Shown here: in pieces, positions 1-8,537 of the stretch
Position numbering within the stretch: position 1 is the stretch's first letter
Layout of the letters: every line of letters begins with the position of its first letter
Origin: Microbacterium sp. SS28
GTDB taxonomy: Bacteria; Actinomycetota; Actinomycetes; Actinomycetales; Microbacteriaceae
Reading direction: 5' to 3'
Length of the DNA stretch: 64,000 nt
NCBI RefSeq assembly: GCF_022761035.1
Contig: NZ_JAKWJP010000005.1
Span: 320,794-384,793 of the forward strand
Position numbers and translations under genes: made by a program
The notes under the pieces: generated by a model
What the model was told of the DNA's origin: nothing
The model's input: only the letters and a program-made list of their open reading frames with translations
Databases searched by the model: none

Positions 1-470
1 GTCGAGCGGAATCCCATGCCGGCGAGGATCGCGTCGCCGACGAGCAGGAAGTCGCCCTCGCCCTCGTTGACCTCGACGGGCTCGGCGACGTCGAACCCGT
101 TGTCGCGGAACCAGTCCATGAACGCGGGGCCCTCGGGCACGCGCTCCTGGAAGCGGAACTTGGCGCCGTAGGCCGTCCCGCCGATGACGAAGCCGCCGTT
201 GGCCGTGTAGACCATGTCGGGCAGGCCCTCGATCGGGTCGATGAGCTCGACCTCGTGGCCCAGGGCGAGGTAGGTGTCGTAGAGCGACTGCCACTGCCGC
301 ACGGCGAGCGCCGTGTCGGTCGGGTTGGCCGGCTCCATCCACGGGTTGATCGTGTAGCTGACCGTGAAGTGCTCGGGACGGCACATCAGGTAGCGGCGGT
401 GCTGCTGGATCCGGGTCTGGGTCCGGGTCTGGGTCACGGTGGCCTCCGGCGCGGGCGCGGTGTTCTGCAT
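1..470 (-). CDS. ddaH: Dimethylargininase / amidinotransferase-fold hydrolase, C-terminus cut by window edge
   Basis: The first ~155 residues are present and the rest lies left of the window. After a short variable leader comes RRYLMCRPEHFTVSYTINPW, then DTALAVRQWQ and YTANGGFV, the early conserved blocks of bacterial N(G),N(G)-dimethylarginine dimethylaminohydrolases and related amidinotransferase-superfamily enzymes. Such enzymes hydrolyse methylated arginine to citrulline, or act on arginine/ornithine-type guanidino compounds, in the cytoplasm. The ATG at 470 has GAAGGAG 10 nt upstream. An in-frame ATG at 479 lies too close to that Shine-Dalgarno sequence. The catalytic His and Cys are in the missing part, so the exact substrate cannot be judged. 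Confidence 0.8.
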   Translation of the reverse strand, partial: MQNTAPAPEATVTQTRTQTRIQQHRRYLMCRPEHFTVSYTINPWMEPANPTDTALAVRQWQSLYDTYLALGHEVELIDPIEGLPDMVYTANGGFVIGGTAYGAKFRFQERVPEGPAFMDWFRDNGFDVAEPVEVNEGEGDFLLVGDAILAGMGFRS

Positions 471-679
471 GGGAATCATGCTCCTTCGAACGTGCGGCGG
501 ACTCTGTCCACTGGCCCGCCGGCCCCCGACCCGCTGTGTTCGCCCAGGAACTCCAGCTGCCAGGGGAAGCGACACGGGCACGCCGCTCCCATTGTCTCAC
601 GCAGGTTGCGGATCTCCTGTGACCGGATGCCGCACGAGAGCGTCTTCCGTGTCGCCGGCTGCCCGCCCGGGAGAGAGGG

Positions 680-1693
680 TCAGGCGACGACCACGACCTT
701 GCCCACGGTGTGGCCCGCGTCGAGATGGGCGAGCGCCGCCCCCGCCGCGTCGAGCGGGTAGCTGCGCTCGATCACGGGGCGCACGCGACCAGCCGCGACG
801 AGGTCGAGCAGCTGCCGCAGCACCTCCGGCTTCGCGGTCGCCGCGAGAGGACGGAGGCCGCGCCGCGACGCGATCGACAGCACCGACGCCTTGAGGATGC
901 GCCCGATCGGCCCGAGTATCCGGCCTCCCTCGCCCGAGACGAGCACGACGCGGCCGCCCGGACGGACGAGCCGCCGAAGCGCCCTCAGCGGTGCCGTGCC
1001 CGCGATGTCGAGGACCGCGTCGAACGAGTCGTCGGGGATCTCCGCCGAGCCCGGCTGGACGGCGCGGTAGTCGAAGACGCGCGACGCACCCAGCCCCGCC
1101 ACGAGCTCCATCGACCGCTCCCCCGTCAGTGCCCACACGTCGACGCCGCGGTCGACCGAGAGCTGCACCGCGAAGGTCCCGACGCCGCCCGACGCGCCGA
1201 TCACGAGCACGCGGCCGCCTTCGCCGACATCCGCGAGCGCGAGCGCCTGCCACGCGGTCCCGGCCGCGATGGGGAGGGATGCCGCGTCGGACGGCTGCAC
1301 CGAGAGGGGGCGTGCGACGAGCCGGCCGACCGGTGCCATGCAGTAGGAGCCGAGTCCGCCGCCGGGCAGCTCACCGACGACCTCATCGCCGAGCGCGAGG
1401 TCCGCGACGCCCTCGCCGACACCCACGACGGTTCCCGCGACGTCCATGCCGCGCACGGCATGCTTCGGTCGACGCAGGCCGAAGATGAGTCGCAGCAGCA
1501 GGGGCTCGCCGCGCATCAGGTGCGTGTCGGCCGCGTTGAGGCCCGTCGCGCGGACCCGCAGGAGCACCTCGCCCGTCGTGGGGCGGGGCACCGGGAGGGT
1601 CTCGTCCGCAATGGTCTCGGGGCCTCCGTACCGGTGCTGCGTCCACGCGGTCATCGTCGCGGGCAGAGCCGCGGCATCCGTCTGCCGGTTCAT
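680..1693 (-). CDS. Zinc-independent MDR-family quinone oxidoreductase / alcohol dehydrogenase-like
   Basis: A 337-residue medium-chain dehydrogenase/reductase. The N-terminal GroES-like fold carries RATGLNAADTHLMRGE and GMDVAGTVVGVG. The Rossmann part has VLVIGASGGVGTFAVQL, the NAD(P)H-binding loop typical of quinone oxidoreductases. The structural-zinc cysteine cluster of classical alcohol dehydrogenases is absent, so it is probably an NADPH:quinone or enone reductase; the substrate is unknown. The ATG at 1693 follows GAGGAG by about 8 nt and lies 1 nt past the stop of the XRE gene, so it is probably co-transcribed with that gene and the membrane-protein gene upstream. Confidence 0.85.
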   Translation of the reverse strand: MNRQTDAAALPATMTAWTQHRYGGPETIADETLPVPRPTTGEVLLRVRATGLNAADTHLMRGEPLLLRLIFGLRRPKHAVRGMDVAGTVVGVGEGVADLALGDEVVGELPGGGLGSYCMAPVGRLVARPLSVQPSDAASLPIAAGTAWQALALADVGEGGRVLVIGASGGVGTFAVQLSVDRGVDVWALTGERSMELVAGLGASRVFDYRAVQPGSAEIPDDSFDAVLDIAGTAPLRALRRLVRPGGRVVLVSGEGGRILGPIGRILKASVLSIASRRGLRPLAATAKPEVLRQLLDLVAAGRVRPVIERSYPLDAAGAALAHLDAGHTVGKVVVVA

Positions 1694-1694
1694 G

Positions 1695-1916
1695 TCAAGA
1701 CTCCTCGGGGTACTGGAAGACGTCGTCGAGGCCTCGGCCGAAGACGCGCGAGAGCTGGAAGGCGAGCTCGAGGCTCGGCGAGTACCGGCCCTGCTCGATC
1801 GCGATGAGCGTTTGGCGGGTGACGCCGACGCGACGGGCGAGTTCGGCCTGCGTGAGGCCCTCGGTCTCGCGGAGAAGGCGGATGGAGTTGGTGACGCGCG
1901 TGGGCTTGACCATCAC
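1695..1916 (-). CDS. Small XRE-family helix-turn-helix regulator
   Basis: The 73-residue protein is essentially one HTH_3 domain: IRLLRETEGLTQAELARRVGVTR, then QTLIAIEQGRYSPSLELAFQ. It belongs to the short cytoplasmic XRE regulators usually found beside a small membrane protein. The start overlaps the stop of the membrane-protein gene by 4 nt (ATGA), implying translational coupling. It is a good candidate to bind the paired 18-bp sites in the promoter upstream (2363-2427) and control its own operon; this is inference from position. Confidence 0.88.
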   Translation of the reverse strand: MMVKPTRVTNSIRLLRETEGLTQAELARRVGVTRQTLIAIEQGRYSPSLELAFQLSRVFGRGLDDVFQYPEES

Positions 1917-2347
1917 TGGAATCCCCGGCGGTAGCCGACGAGCCGCGCGATCCCGCCGAGCAGCGCCGAGAGGAAGAAGCCCAGGAAGAGCGCGTTGCCG
2001 ATCCAGAACCAGTCAGCGCTGACCATCGCGAGGATGAGCGCGCTGAGCGATCCGAGGACGAGGAACGCCTGACCGGTGCGGTCGCCGAACCACTCGATCT
2101 CGCGGTCGCGCTGGTCCGCCCTGTGCTCGGTCTCGGGGTCGCGCATGCCCGCGGCGATGCCCCACGCGATGCTGACGACGATCGAGAGCACGATCGCGCC
2201 GAGGATCGTCCAGATCATGGGCCACACCCACTCGATCTCGGTGACCGGGGTGCCGCCGAGCTGCGGCAGCACGATCGCGAGGTACACGACAGTGCCGACG
2301 GAGCTCGCGATCAGCTGCGACCACGTGATGCGCTCCGAGTAGCCCAT
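1913..2347 (-). CDS. Four-helix membrane protein of unknown function
   Basis: The 144-residue protein has about four hydrophobic segments (roughly residues 10-30, 42-66, 93-112 and 116-134) and a charged cytoplasmic loop around residues 70-90. It resembles small membrane proteins paired with XRE regulators in actinobacteria and firmicutes; no enzymatic motif is visible. AAGGAGG sits 6 nt before the ATG, and this is the first gene of a three-gene operon (membrane protein, XRE regulator, MDR oxidoreductase). It could be a sensor or accessory partner of the regulator, but nothing in the sequence proves this. Confidence 0.75.
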   Translation of the reverse strand: MGYSERITWSQLIASSVGTVVYLAIVLPQLGGTPVTEIEWVWPMIWTILGAIVLSIVVSIAWGIAAGMRDPETEHRADQRDREIEWFGDRTGQAFLVLGSLSALILAMVSADWFWIGNALFLGFFLSALLGGIARLVGYRRGFQ

Positions 2348-2362
2348 GGCGCACCTCCTTCA

Positions 2363-2427
2363 TGTCTAAAATGTTTGACATTCAGAAGATACGCCCGAGG
2401 CGGCGGATGTGTCAATAATTCTTTACA
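2363..2427 (-). promoter_or_regulatory. Promoter with two related 18-bp operator-like sites
   Basis: On the minus strand a -35 TTGACA (2410-2415), an 18-bp spacer and a -10 TATCTT (2386-2391) precede the membrane protein/XRE operon. Two 18-mers lie here (plus strand): TGTCTAAAATGTTTGACA at 2363-2380 and TGTCAATAATTCTTTACA at 2410-2427. Both have a TGTC...ACA form with an A/T-rich core. One covers the -35 and the other the expected start site. This AT-rich patch stands out from its GC-rich surroundings. Binding by the XRE protein is inferred. Confidence 0.6.
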
Positions 2428-2458
2428 TTCCGGATGCCGCACGCCCGCACCCGACGCA

Positions 2459-3502
2459 TCACCATGAGACGGCGGGCCACCCGTCGGCATCCCACTGGAG
2501 CGGCGCGAGCCCCAGCCGGAACTGCCCGTTCATGTCGGCGTCGTACCAGTGGAACGCGAGCATCCCCTCGGCGATCGACTGCCCGCCCGGCCCGACGCGC
2601 GCGCCGTCCGTCTCGAGCAGAATCGTCCCGCCGCCCTCGGTCAGCGCAACGCCGTCGCGGTCGAGGAAGGGCCCCGTCGGAGCATCCGCTCGTCCGACCG
2701 CGATGCGGTACGTGCTGTCGGACCCGCGGCAGCACGAGTCGAACGAGACGAAGAGGAACCAGTCGCCGTCGTGCTCGACGAGATAGGGGGCCTCGACCGC
2801 GTTCGGCGGACTCTGCCGGTCGACGAGGCGCAGCGGCTCGGCGTCGTCGGCACGCAGCCCGTCGGGCCACGCCAGCTCGACCATGCGGATTCCGCTCCAG
2901 AACGAGCCGAACGCCATCCAGGGCGTGCCGTCTTCATCGGTCGCGATGCCGGGGTCGATCGCGTTGAAGTCGTCGGCGCCCGTCGAATCGATCACCGGCC
3001 CCTGGTCGACCCACTCGTAGGCGGGATCCTCGGGATCGAGCGTCGTGTTCGTCGCGAGCGCGATGACCGACGTGTTCTTGCCGAACGTCGACGCCGAGTA
3101 GTAGAGGTACCACGTGCCGTCATGCTCGACGAGCTCGGGCGCCCACAGGTTGTCGACGCCCTTCACCTGCTCACGCAGCCACTCGGGCTTGGTCTGCCAG
3201 ACCTCGCCCGCGTAGCGCCACGTGCGCCCGTCCGCCGAGGAGCGCACCTGGATGTTGCCGTTCGCGACCGTCCCGCCGCCCGTCGAGTAGACGAACCACG
3301 TGTCGCCGTCCTTCGCGAGAGCGGGGTCGTGCGTCGCGAGGTCGCCCTTCAGCTCCCACGCGCCGCTCGGCGCGCATCCGGTCAGCAGCGCGACGAGCGC
3401 GACCAGACCGACCGCGAGGAGCGGGATGCCGCTCCTGTGCCGCGACGGGCGGATGCCCCGCCGCATGGGCATGCGGCGAGGCATCCGTCGATCCGTCATC
3501 AT
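2459..3502 (-). CDS. Secreted lipoprotein GH43 arabinan endo-1,5-alpha-L-arabinosidase
   Basis: A 347-residue glycoside hydrolase, family 43. A basic N-terminus and hydrophobic stretch end in the lipobox LLTGC (Cys43), so it is probably tethered outside the membrane. The five-bladed propeller has a catalytic base Asp59 (ATHDPALAKDG), the IDPG aspartate near 183 and the acid Glu near 237 (NAVEAPY). DDFNAIDPGIATDEDGTP and the FWSGI segment match endo-arabinanases of the GH43_5 type. It should cut arabinan to oligomers for the ABC importer encoded upstream. The start overlaps the GH51 stop (TGATG), so it is translationally coupled; a second ATG follows at 3499. Confidence 0.88.
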   Translation of the reverse strand: MMTDRRMPRRMPMRRGIRPSRHRSGIPLLAVGLVALVALLTGCAPSGAWELKGDLATHDPALAKDGDTWFVYSTGGGTVANGNIQVRSSADGRTWRYAGEVWQTKPEWLREQVKGVDNLWAPELVEHDGTWYLYYSASTFGKNTSVIALATNTTLDPEDPAYEWVDQGPVIDSTGADDFNAIDPGIATDEDGTPWMAFGSFWSGIRMVELAWPDGLRADDAEPLRLVDRQSPPNAVEAPYLVEHDGDWFLFVSFDSCCRGSDSTYRIAVGRADAPTGPFLDRDGVALTEGGGTILLETDGARVGPGGQSIAEGMLAFHWYDADMNGQFRLGLAPLQWDADGWPAVSW

Positions 3503-5013
3503 CAGCCGAGCGCGATGGCCGTCCACGACACCGGCGGCAGCGTCACGGTGAGCGCGCCGGCCTCGATGACGGCCGAGTCGTTCGCACGGGGCGCGACGCG
3601 CTCGCGGTCTTCGAGGGTGTTCTTCGCGTACACGTCGTCGTCCGAGATCGTGTGCGTCTCGAGGATGCCGACCTCGCCGAGCGCCGCGACGTCGATCGTG
3701 AGCGTCACGGCCTCGTCCTGGCTGCGGTTCACGAGGAAGACGGCGCTCTTGCCGGACTCGCGGTCGAACGTCGCGACGGCGTCGACGAGCGGCACTTCGC
3801 CGTACGCCTCGGTCGTGTACGTGGGCGACTCGAGCTTGAGCTGCAGCGCTTCGCCCTGCGCGAGACGCGAAGTGATCGAGAACGGGAAGAACGTCGTCTG
3901 GCGCCACGCGGGCCCGCCCGGCTCGGTCATGATCGGCGCGATGACGTTGACGAGCTGCGCGAGCGAGGCGCTCGCGACGCGGTCGGCGTGCTTGAGCAGC
4001 GAGATCATGAGGTTGCCGAACACGACGGCGTCCGCGACGGAGTAGACGTCCTCGAGCAGGCGCGGTGCGACCGGCCAGTTGTCGATGCCCTCGATCTTGT
4101 CGACGCCGTGGAAGCGATCGATGTACCAGACGTTCCACTCGTCGAAGGAGATGTCGATCTTCTTCTTCGAGCCGCGCACGGCGCCGACATGGTCGGCCGT
4201 TGCCACGACGGTCTCGATGAAGCCGTCCATGTCGACGGCCGACGCGAGGAAGCTGCCGAGGTCGCCGCCTCGCTCCTCGTAATAGGCGTGGCACGAGATG
4301 AGGTCGACGTCGTCATAGGTGTGCGTCAGCACGACGCGCTCCCACTCGCCGAAGGTCGGCATGTGCGCCGACGACGATCCGCAGACGACGAGCTGGATCG
4401 ACGGGTCGAGCTGCCGCATCCCCTTCGCGGCCTGCGACGCGATCTTGCCGTAGTCGTCGGCCGAGCGGTGGCCGAGCTGCCAGGGGCCGTCCATCTCGTT
4501 GCCGAGGCACCACAGCTCGACGGCGAAGGGCTCGTCGCGGCCGTTCGCCCGGCGCTGCTCCGACAGTGTCGTGCCCCCGCGGATGTTCGAGTACTCGAGC
4601 AGATCGAGCGCCTCGAGCGTGCCGCGCGTGCCGAGGTTGACGGCCATCATGAGGTCGCTGCCGACCTTCTCGAGCCACGACGAGAACTCGTGCAGACCCA
4701 CCTCGTTGGTCTCGGTCGAGTGCCAGGCGAGGTCGAGGCGGCGCGGGCGCTCCTCCACGGGACCGACCGAGTCCTCCCAGCGGAAGCCCGACACGAAGTT
4801 GCCGCCGGGGTAGCGGATCGTCGAGACGCCGAGCTCCTTGACGAGGTCGACGACGTCCTGGCGGAAGCCGTCCGCGTCGGCGGTCTCGTGGGCGGGCTCG
4901 TGGATGCCGTCGTAGACGTGGCGCCCGAGGTGTTCGACGAATCCGCCGAAGAGGCGTCGTCGGATCGGTCCGATCGAGAAATGAGGATCGACGGTGAGTC
5001 GTGCGGAAGGCAT
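3502..5013 (-). CDS. abfA: GH51 alpha-L-arabinofuranosidase, intracellular
   Basis: 503 residues, the usual size for cytoplasmic GH51 enzymes, with no signal peptide. The acid/base Glu173 lies in WCLGNEMDGPW and the nucleophile Glu292 in ISFDEWNVWY. FGGFVEHLGRHVYDGI and IRYPGGNFVSGFRWED are family hallmarks. A beta-sandwich follows the TIM barrel. It should release L-arabinose from imported arabino-oligosaccharides. It sits between the permease genes and the GH43 gene on one strand, consistent with one catabolic operon under the LacI regulator at 8538-9557. Confidence 0.95.
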   Translation of the reverse strand: MPSARLTVDPHFSIGPIRRRLFGGFVEHLGRHVYDGIHEPAHETADADGFRQDVVDLVKELGVSTIRYPGGNFVSGFRWEDSVGPVEERPRRLDLAWHSTETNEVGLHEFSSWLEKVGSDLMMAVNLGTRGTLEALDLLEYSNIRGGTTLSEQRRANGRDEPFAVELWCLGNEMDGPWQLGHRSADDYGKIASQAAKGMRQLDPSIQLVVCGSSSAHMPTFGEWERVVLTHTYDDVDLISCHAYYEERGGDLGSFLASAVDMDGFIETVVATADHVGAVRGSKKKIDISFDEWNVWYIDRFHGVDKIEGIDNWPVAPRLLEDVYSVADAVVFGNLMISLLKHADRVASASLAQLVNVIAPIMTEPGGPAWRQTTFFPFSITSRLAQGEALQLKLESPTYTTEAYGEVPLVDAVATFDRESGKSAVFLVNRSQDEAVTLTIDVAALGEVGILETHTISDDDVYAKNTLEDRERVAPRANDSAVIEAGALTVTLPPVSWTAIALG

Positions 5014-5061
5014 TGTTCGTGCTTTCTGGTCGAGTGAGCGAAGTCGTGTGAAGCGGAACGG

Positions 5062-6015
5062 CTAGCGGACGCTGCCGACGGTCAGGCCGCCCTGCCAGTA
5101 GCGCTGCAGGAACAGGAACGACAGGAGGAGCGGGAGCACCGAGATGAAGGCGCCCGAGGTGATGAGGTTCCAGACCTGCTCGCCGCCGGCACCGGAGTTC
5201 GAGAGTGCCAGCCAGCGGTTGAGGCCGACCGTCACGGGCAGCAGGTCGGGGTTGGTGAGCACGGCGAGCGGCAGGAAGAAGTTGTTCCACGTGCCGACGA
5301 TCGACAGCAGCAGCACCGTGACGATGGCGGGCTTGAGCAGCGGCACCACGATCGTCGCGAACGTGCGCCACTCTCCCGCGCCGTCGATGCGCGCGGCTTC
5401 GAGCAGCTCGTCCGAGACGGCGTCCTGCGTGTAGACCCGCATGAGGTAGACGCCGAACGGATTGAGAAGCGACGGCAGGATGACGGCCCACGGGGTGTTG
5501 ATGAGCCCGTACTGGCTCAGCAGCATGAACGTCGGGATGACGAGGGCCGTGAGTGGCACCATGACCGAGCCGAGGATCATGCCGAACATGAACCCGCGGC
5601 CGCGGAACCGGTACTTCGCGAATCCGTAGCCCGCGAGGACGGCGACGATCGTCGCTCCGATGCCCGACACGAACGCGTAGACGAACGAGTTGCCGAGCCA
5701 GCGCCAGTAGATGCCGCCCTGGTGCTGGAAGAGGCCCACGATGTTCGTGAAGAACGCCGACGGGTCGTCGAACCAGAACGCCGGACTCGAGAAGAGGCTG
5801 CCCGTGCTCTTGGTCGACGCGACGAAGAGCCACCAGATCGGGATGACGAAGTAGATCGCCATGATGATCAGCAGGATGTGCGAGCCGATGCGGCGGCCGC
5901 CGGCCGCGCGGCGGCGCTCGTCGCGTGCGCGGCGCTTGTCGTCGCGGCTCAGACGGGTGCGCTCGGTCGCCGTGATGCTCTGCGTGTCGAGGGCGTTTGC
6001 GGGAAGGACGGCCAT
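5062..6015 (-). CDS. Carbohydrate ABC transporter permease, MalG type
   Basis: 317 residues with a cationic N-terminus and six predicted membrane helices. The inner-membrane EAA loop (ELLEAARIDGAGEWRTFATIVVPLLKPA) contacts the ATPase. It pairs with the MalF-type permease just upstream, whose stop overlaps this ATG (TGATG). I start the gene at that coupled ATG; the same frame stays open upstream but is antisense to no start signal and overlaps the partner gene. It probably imports arabino-oligosaccharides. No ATPase gene is present in the cluster, so a shared MsiK/MsmK-type ATPase encoded elsewhere is expected. Confidence 0.92.
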   Translation of the reverse strand: MAVLPANALDTQSITATERTRLSRDDKRRARDERRRAAGGRRIGSHILLIIMAIYFVIPIWWLFVASTKSTGSLFSSPAFWFDDPSAFFTNIVGLFQHQGGIYWRWLGNSFVYAFVSGIGATIVAVLAGYGFAKYRFRGRGFMFGMILGSVMVPLTALVIPTFMLLSQYGLINTPWAVILPSLLNPFGVYLMRVYTQDAVSDELLEAARIDGAGEWRTFATIVVPLLKPAIVTVLLLSIVGTWNNFFLPLAVLTNPDLLPVTVGLNRWLALSNSGAGGEQVWNLITSGAFISVLPLLLSFLFLQRYWQGGLTVGSVR

Positions 6016-6947
6016 CACTTGAGTCCGCTCTGTCGACGGGTCAGGAAGAGGAACCCGAACGATCCGATGAAGACGACGATGGCGAGCGAGAACGCGATCG
6101 TCGAGGCGTAGTTGAACTGGCTGTAGCTGAACGCGAGGGCGAACGCGTACATGTTCGGCGTGTAATCGGCAGGGAGCGCGCCGGAGGCGACGCTGCGCAG
6201 GACGGTCGGCTCGGTGAAGAACTGCAGCGTTCCGATGAGGGCGAACGTGATGACCATGACCATCGACGACGAGATCATCGGCACCTTGATGCGCGTCGCG
6301 ATCTGCCAGCCGTTGGCGCCGTCGATGCGGGCCGCTTCGTAGACCGAGGGATCGATCGCGCGGAGGGCCGCGTAGATGACGATCATGTAGTAGCCCGACC
6401 ACTGCCACGTCACGATGTTGACGAGGCTGAAGAAGATCGTGCCGGCCGACAGGAAGTCGGGCGCGGGGAGCCCGAACAGGTCGAAGAGCGTTCCGGCGGG
6501 ACCGAAGCGCGGGCTGTAGAGGAAGCTCCACATGAGGGCGCCGATCACGACCGGGATCGCGTACGGCGCGAAGATCAGCAGGCGCGACGTCTTGGAGAGG
6601 TACGTCGCCAGGGTGTCGAGCACGAGCGCCGCCGTCAGGGCGACGAGCAGCTGCGCGGGGATCATGACGATCGCGTACAGCGCGACACGGCCGAGGCCGC
6701 CGATGAACAGCGGATCGGTGAAGGCCTTGAGGTAGTTCTCGAGGCCGACGAACTTAGTCCCGGTCGCGAGCGTCGAGCTGAACATGCTCATGCCGAACGC
6801 GTAGATCAGGGGGAAGATCAAGAAGGCCGCGAAGATCGCGAGGAACGGCGCGATGAACAGCCATCCCACGTTCTGCGTGCGGTGGATCGCGCTGCGCCGG
6901 CTGCCGCGCCGCGGCGGCGCGGTGGGTGCGATGACGTCGGTCGCCAT
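6015..6947 (-). CDS. Sugar ABC transporter permease, MalF type
   Basis: 310 residues, six membrane helices, EAA motif YEAARIDGANGWQIATRIKVPMIS. The N-terminus has the short basic RRGSRRSAIHR stretch common in MalF-type permeases of oligosaccharide importers (CUT1 family). It forms the channel with the MalG-type protein encoded immediately downstream. A GC-rich hairpin (6984-7012) separates it from the binding-protein gene upstream, which would let the binding protein be made in excess. Confidence 0.92.
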   Translation of the reverse strand: MATDVIAPTAPPRRGSRRSAIHRTQNVGWLFIAPFLAIFAAFLIFPLIYAFGMSMFSSTLATGTKFVGLENYLKAFTDPLFIGGLGRVALYAIVMIPAQLLVALTAALVLDTLATYLSKTSRLLIFAPYAIPVVIGALMWSFLYSPRFGPAGTLFDLFGLPAPDFLSAGTIFFSLVNIVTWQWSGYYMIVIYAALRAIDPSVYEAARIDGANGWQIATRIKVPMISSSMVMVITFALIGTLQFFTEPTVLRSVASGALPADYTPNMYAFALAFSYSQFNYASTIAFSLAIVVFIGSFGFLFLTRRQSGLK

Positions 6948-6983
6948 GACGGTTGCCTTTCAGATGATGCGGAAGACGGATGG

Positions 6984-7012
6984 CGGGGCCGGCCGTCGTC
7001 GGGCCGGCCCCG
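6984..7012 (-). terminator. Intercistronic hairpin between binding-protein and permease genes
   Basis: An 11-bp perfect GC stem (CGGGGCCGGCC with its complement, 7-nt loop) lies between the solute-binding-protein stop and the MalF start. There is no T-run. It is best read as a partial terminator or 3'-end stabiliser. Confidence 0.6.
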
Positions 7013-7018
7013 GTCAGC

Positions 7019-8350
7019 TCACTCGAGCGTGAAGCCCTGGTCGGTCGCGTACTTCTCGAGCGTCGCCTGCAGGTCGTCGAGCGCCTGGTCGGAGCTCTTC
7101 GAACCCTCGACGGCGACCGCCGTCACCTCTTCCTGGAGCTGGTCGTACGCGTAATTCTGGAAGGGGCTGAAGGTGAAGCCCGAGTAGCCCGCGGCTGCCG
7201 GGAGGAACACCTCCTTGTTGATCTGCTGCCCACCGAAGAACGGGTACTCGAGGTTCGCGAAGTAGTCCGACTCGAGGATCGGCTTCCACAGCGGGAACAG
7301 CGCGGCCTCTTCGATGCCGATCTTCCAGGCCTCCTCCGTGCCGAAGATCTCCTTCGCGACGGTCGCGGCTGCTTCCTTGTCCTTCGCCTGGCTCGTTACG
7401 GCGAATGTCGAACCGCCCCAGTTGATCTGGACGGGGTTCGCGGAGTCCCACTGGGGAACCGGTGCGGCGCGCCATTCGGCGCTGTCGTCGGTGCCCTCGA
7501 GGCCCTGCAGGTAGCCGGGGCCCCATGCGGCCGCGACGTAGATCGCGTAGGTGCCGTCCACGAGCATCGTGTTGTAGTCGGCGGTGAACGCCTCGTCGAC
7601 CGCGACGAGGCCCTCGGCGGAGAGGTCCTCCCAGTACGCGAGAACGTCCTTCGCGCCCTGATCGTTGACCTCGATGCCGATCTCCTGCGGGTTCGCGCTG
7701 TCGTACGTGAACGGCACCGAGCCCGACTGCGCGAAGAGCGCCTGCGTGTAGGCGCGGCCGTTCGGCGGGAAGTCCGCGAGGACTCCGGGGGCACCGGCAT
7801 CCTTCAGCGTCTGCGCCGCGTCGGCGAACTCGTCCCACGTCGTGGGCGGCGTGATGCCGTACTGGTCGAGGATGTCCTTGCGGTAGAGCATGCCCATGGG
7901 ACCGCCGTCGACCGGGATGGCGTAGACGGCCGATCCCGACGAGACGTCCTTCCAGGCGCCCTCGGTGTAGTCGCCCTGGACGTCGGCGGCGCCGTATTCG
8001 GACAGGTCGACGAGCGCGTCACGGATCGAGAAGCTCGAGAGCACCTCGGCCTCGAGCATGATGACGTCGGGAGCGCCGCTGCCGGATTCGATCGACGTCG
8101 AGAACTTCGTGTACTCGTCGTTGCCCTGACCGGCGTTCGTCCAGCAGACCTGGACGTCGTCGTGCGTCTCGTTGAACAGGTCGACGACCTGCTCGAACGC
8201 GGGGTACCAGGCCCAGACCGAGACCTGGGTCGCGTCGGGCTGCTTGATCTCGTTCGTGCAGGATGCCGCGGCTTCGCCTGATGCGCATCCCGTGAGTGTC
8301 GCTGCGGCAACGGCGGCGACGCCGAAACCGGCCAGAACCTTCGACTTCAT
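7019..8350 (-). CDS. Extracellular sugar-binding lipoprotein of the arabinoside ABC importer
   Basis: 443 residues. MKSKVLAGFGVAAVAAATLT is followed by the lipobox cysteine of GCASG. The body is a cluster B (CUT1) binding protein: VSVWAWYPAFEQVVDLFNET, YAIPVDGGPMGMLYRKDIL and NWGGSTFAVTSQA. The start is the ATG at 8350 with GAGGAAG about 11 nt upstream; an upstream in-frame ATG (8383) would displace the signal peptide. Its gene is first in the operon and directly follows the LacI-type operator at 8444-8473, so it should be derepressed by the arabinan-derived inducer. Confidence 0.93.
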   Translation of the reverse strand: MKSKVLAGFGVAAVAAATLTGCASGEAAASCTNEIKQPDATQVSVWAWYPAFEQVVDLFNETHDDVQVCWTNAGQGNDEYTKFSTSIESGSGAPDVIMLEAEVLSSFSIRDALVDLSEYGAADVQGDYTEGAWKDVSSGSAVYAIPVDGGPMGMLYRKDILDQYGITPPTTWDEFADAAQTLKDAGAPGVLADFPPNGRAYTQALFAQSGSVPFTYDSANPQEIGIEVNDQGAKDVLAYWEDLSAEGLVAVDEAFTADYNTMLVDGTYAIYVAAAWGPGYLQGLEGTDDSAEWRAAPVPQWDSANPVQINWGGSTFAVTSQAKDKEAAATVAKEIFGTEEAWKIGIEEAALFPLWKPILESDYFANLEYPFFGGQQINKEVFLPAAAGYSGFTFSPFQNYAYDQLQEEVTAVAVEGSKSSDQALDDLQATLEKYATDQGFTLE

Positions 8351-8443
8351 TGGCTGTGTGCTTCCTCTTCGCGGTGCGGACACCGATGTCTTGCGGAGTG
8401 GATGCGGGGGTTCGCGTGGGGGCGCCGCGCTGTGCCTCGCAGA

Positions 8444-8473
8444 TTTACAACGTTAGAAAGTAAACGTTGTAAA
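8444..8473 (-). promoter_or_regulatory. LacI-family operator upstream of the arabinoside operon
   Basis: An inverted repeat with 11-bp arms, TTTACAACGTT and AACGTTGTAAA, separated by 8 bp. Each arm centres on AACGTT, the CpG-centred core typical of LacI-family sites. A perfect relative (CTACAACGTTGTAG) precedes the LacI gene itself at 9596-9609. This pairing supports autoregulation and control of the importer by the same protein. Confidence 0.75.
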
Positions 8474-8537
8474 GGACATGTTGGCGAAGCGACTGCATCC
8501 TGTCAAGCCTCATTGCGAAACCGTGCGCGCGAAGGCG

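Noticed and set aside
3503..4294. The open frame running upstream of the GH43 gene
   Set aside because: It overlaps the GH51 gene and translates to Arg-rich nonsense. The lipoprotein signal begins only at the coupled ATG at 3502.
3652..5037. A 461-residue plus-strand open frame opposite the GH51 gene
   Set aside because: Antisense of GH51; low-complexity Arg/Glu/Val composition caused by high GC and strong codon bias.
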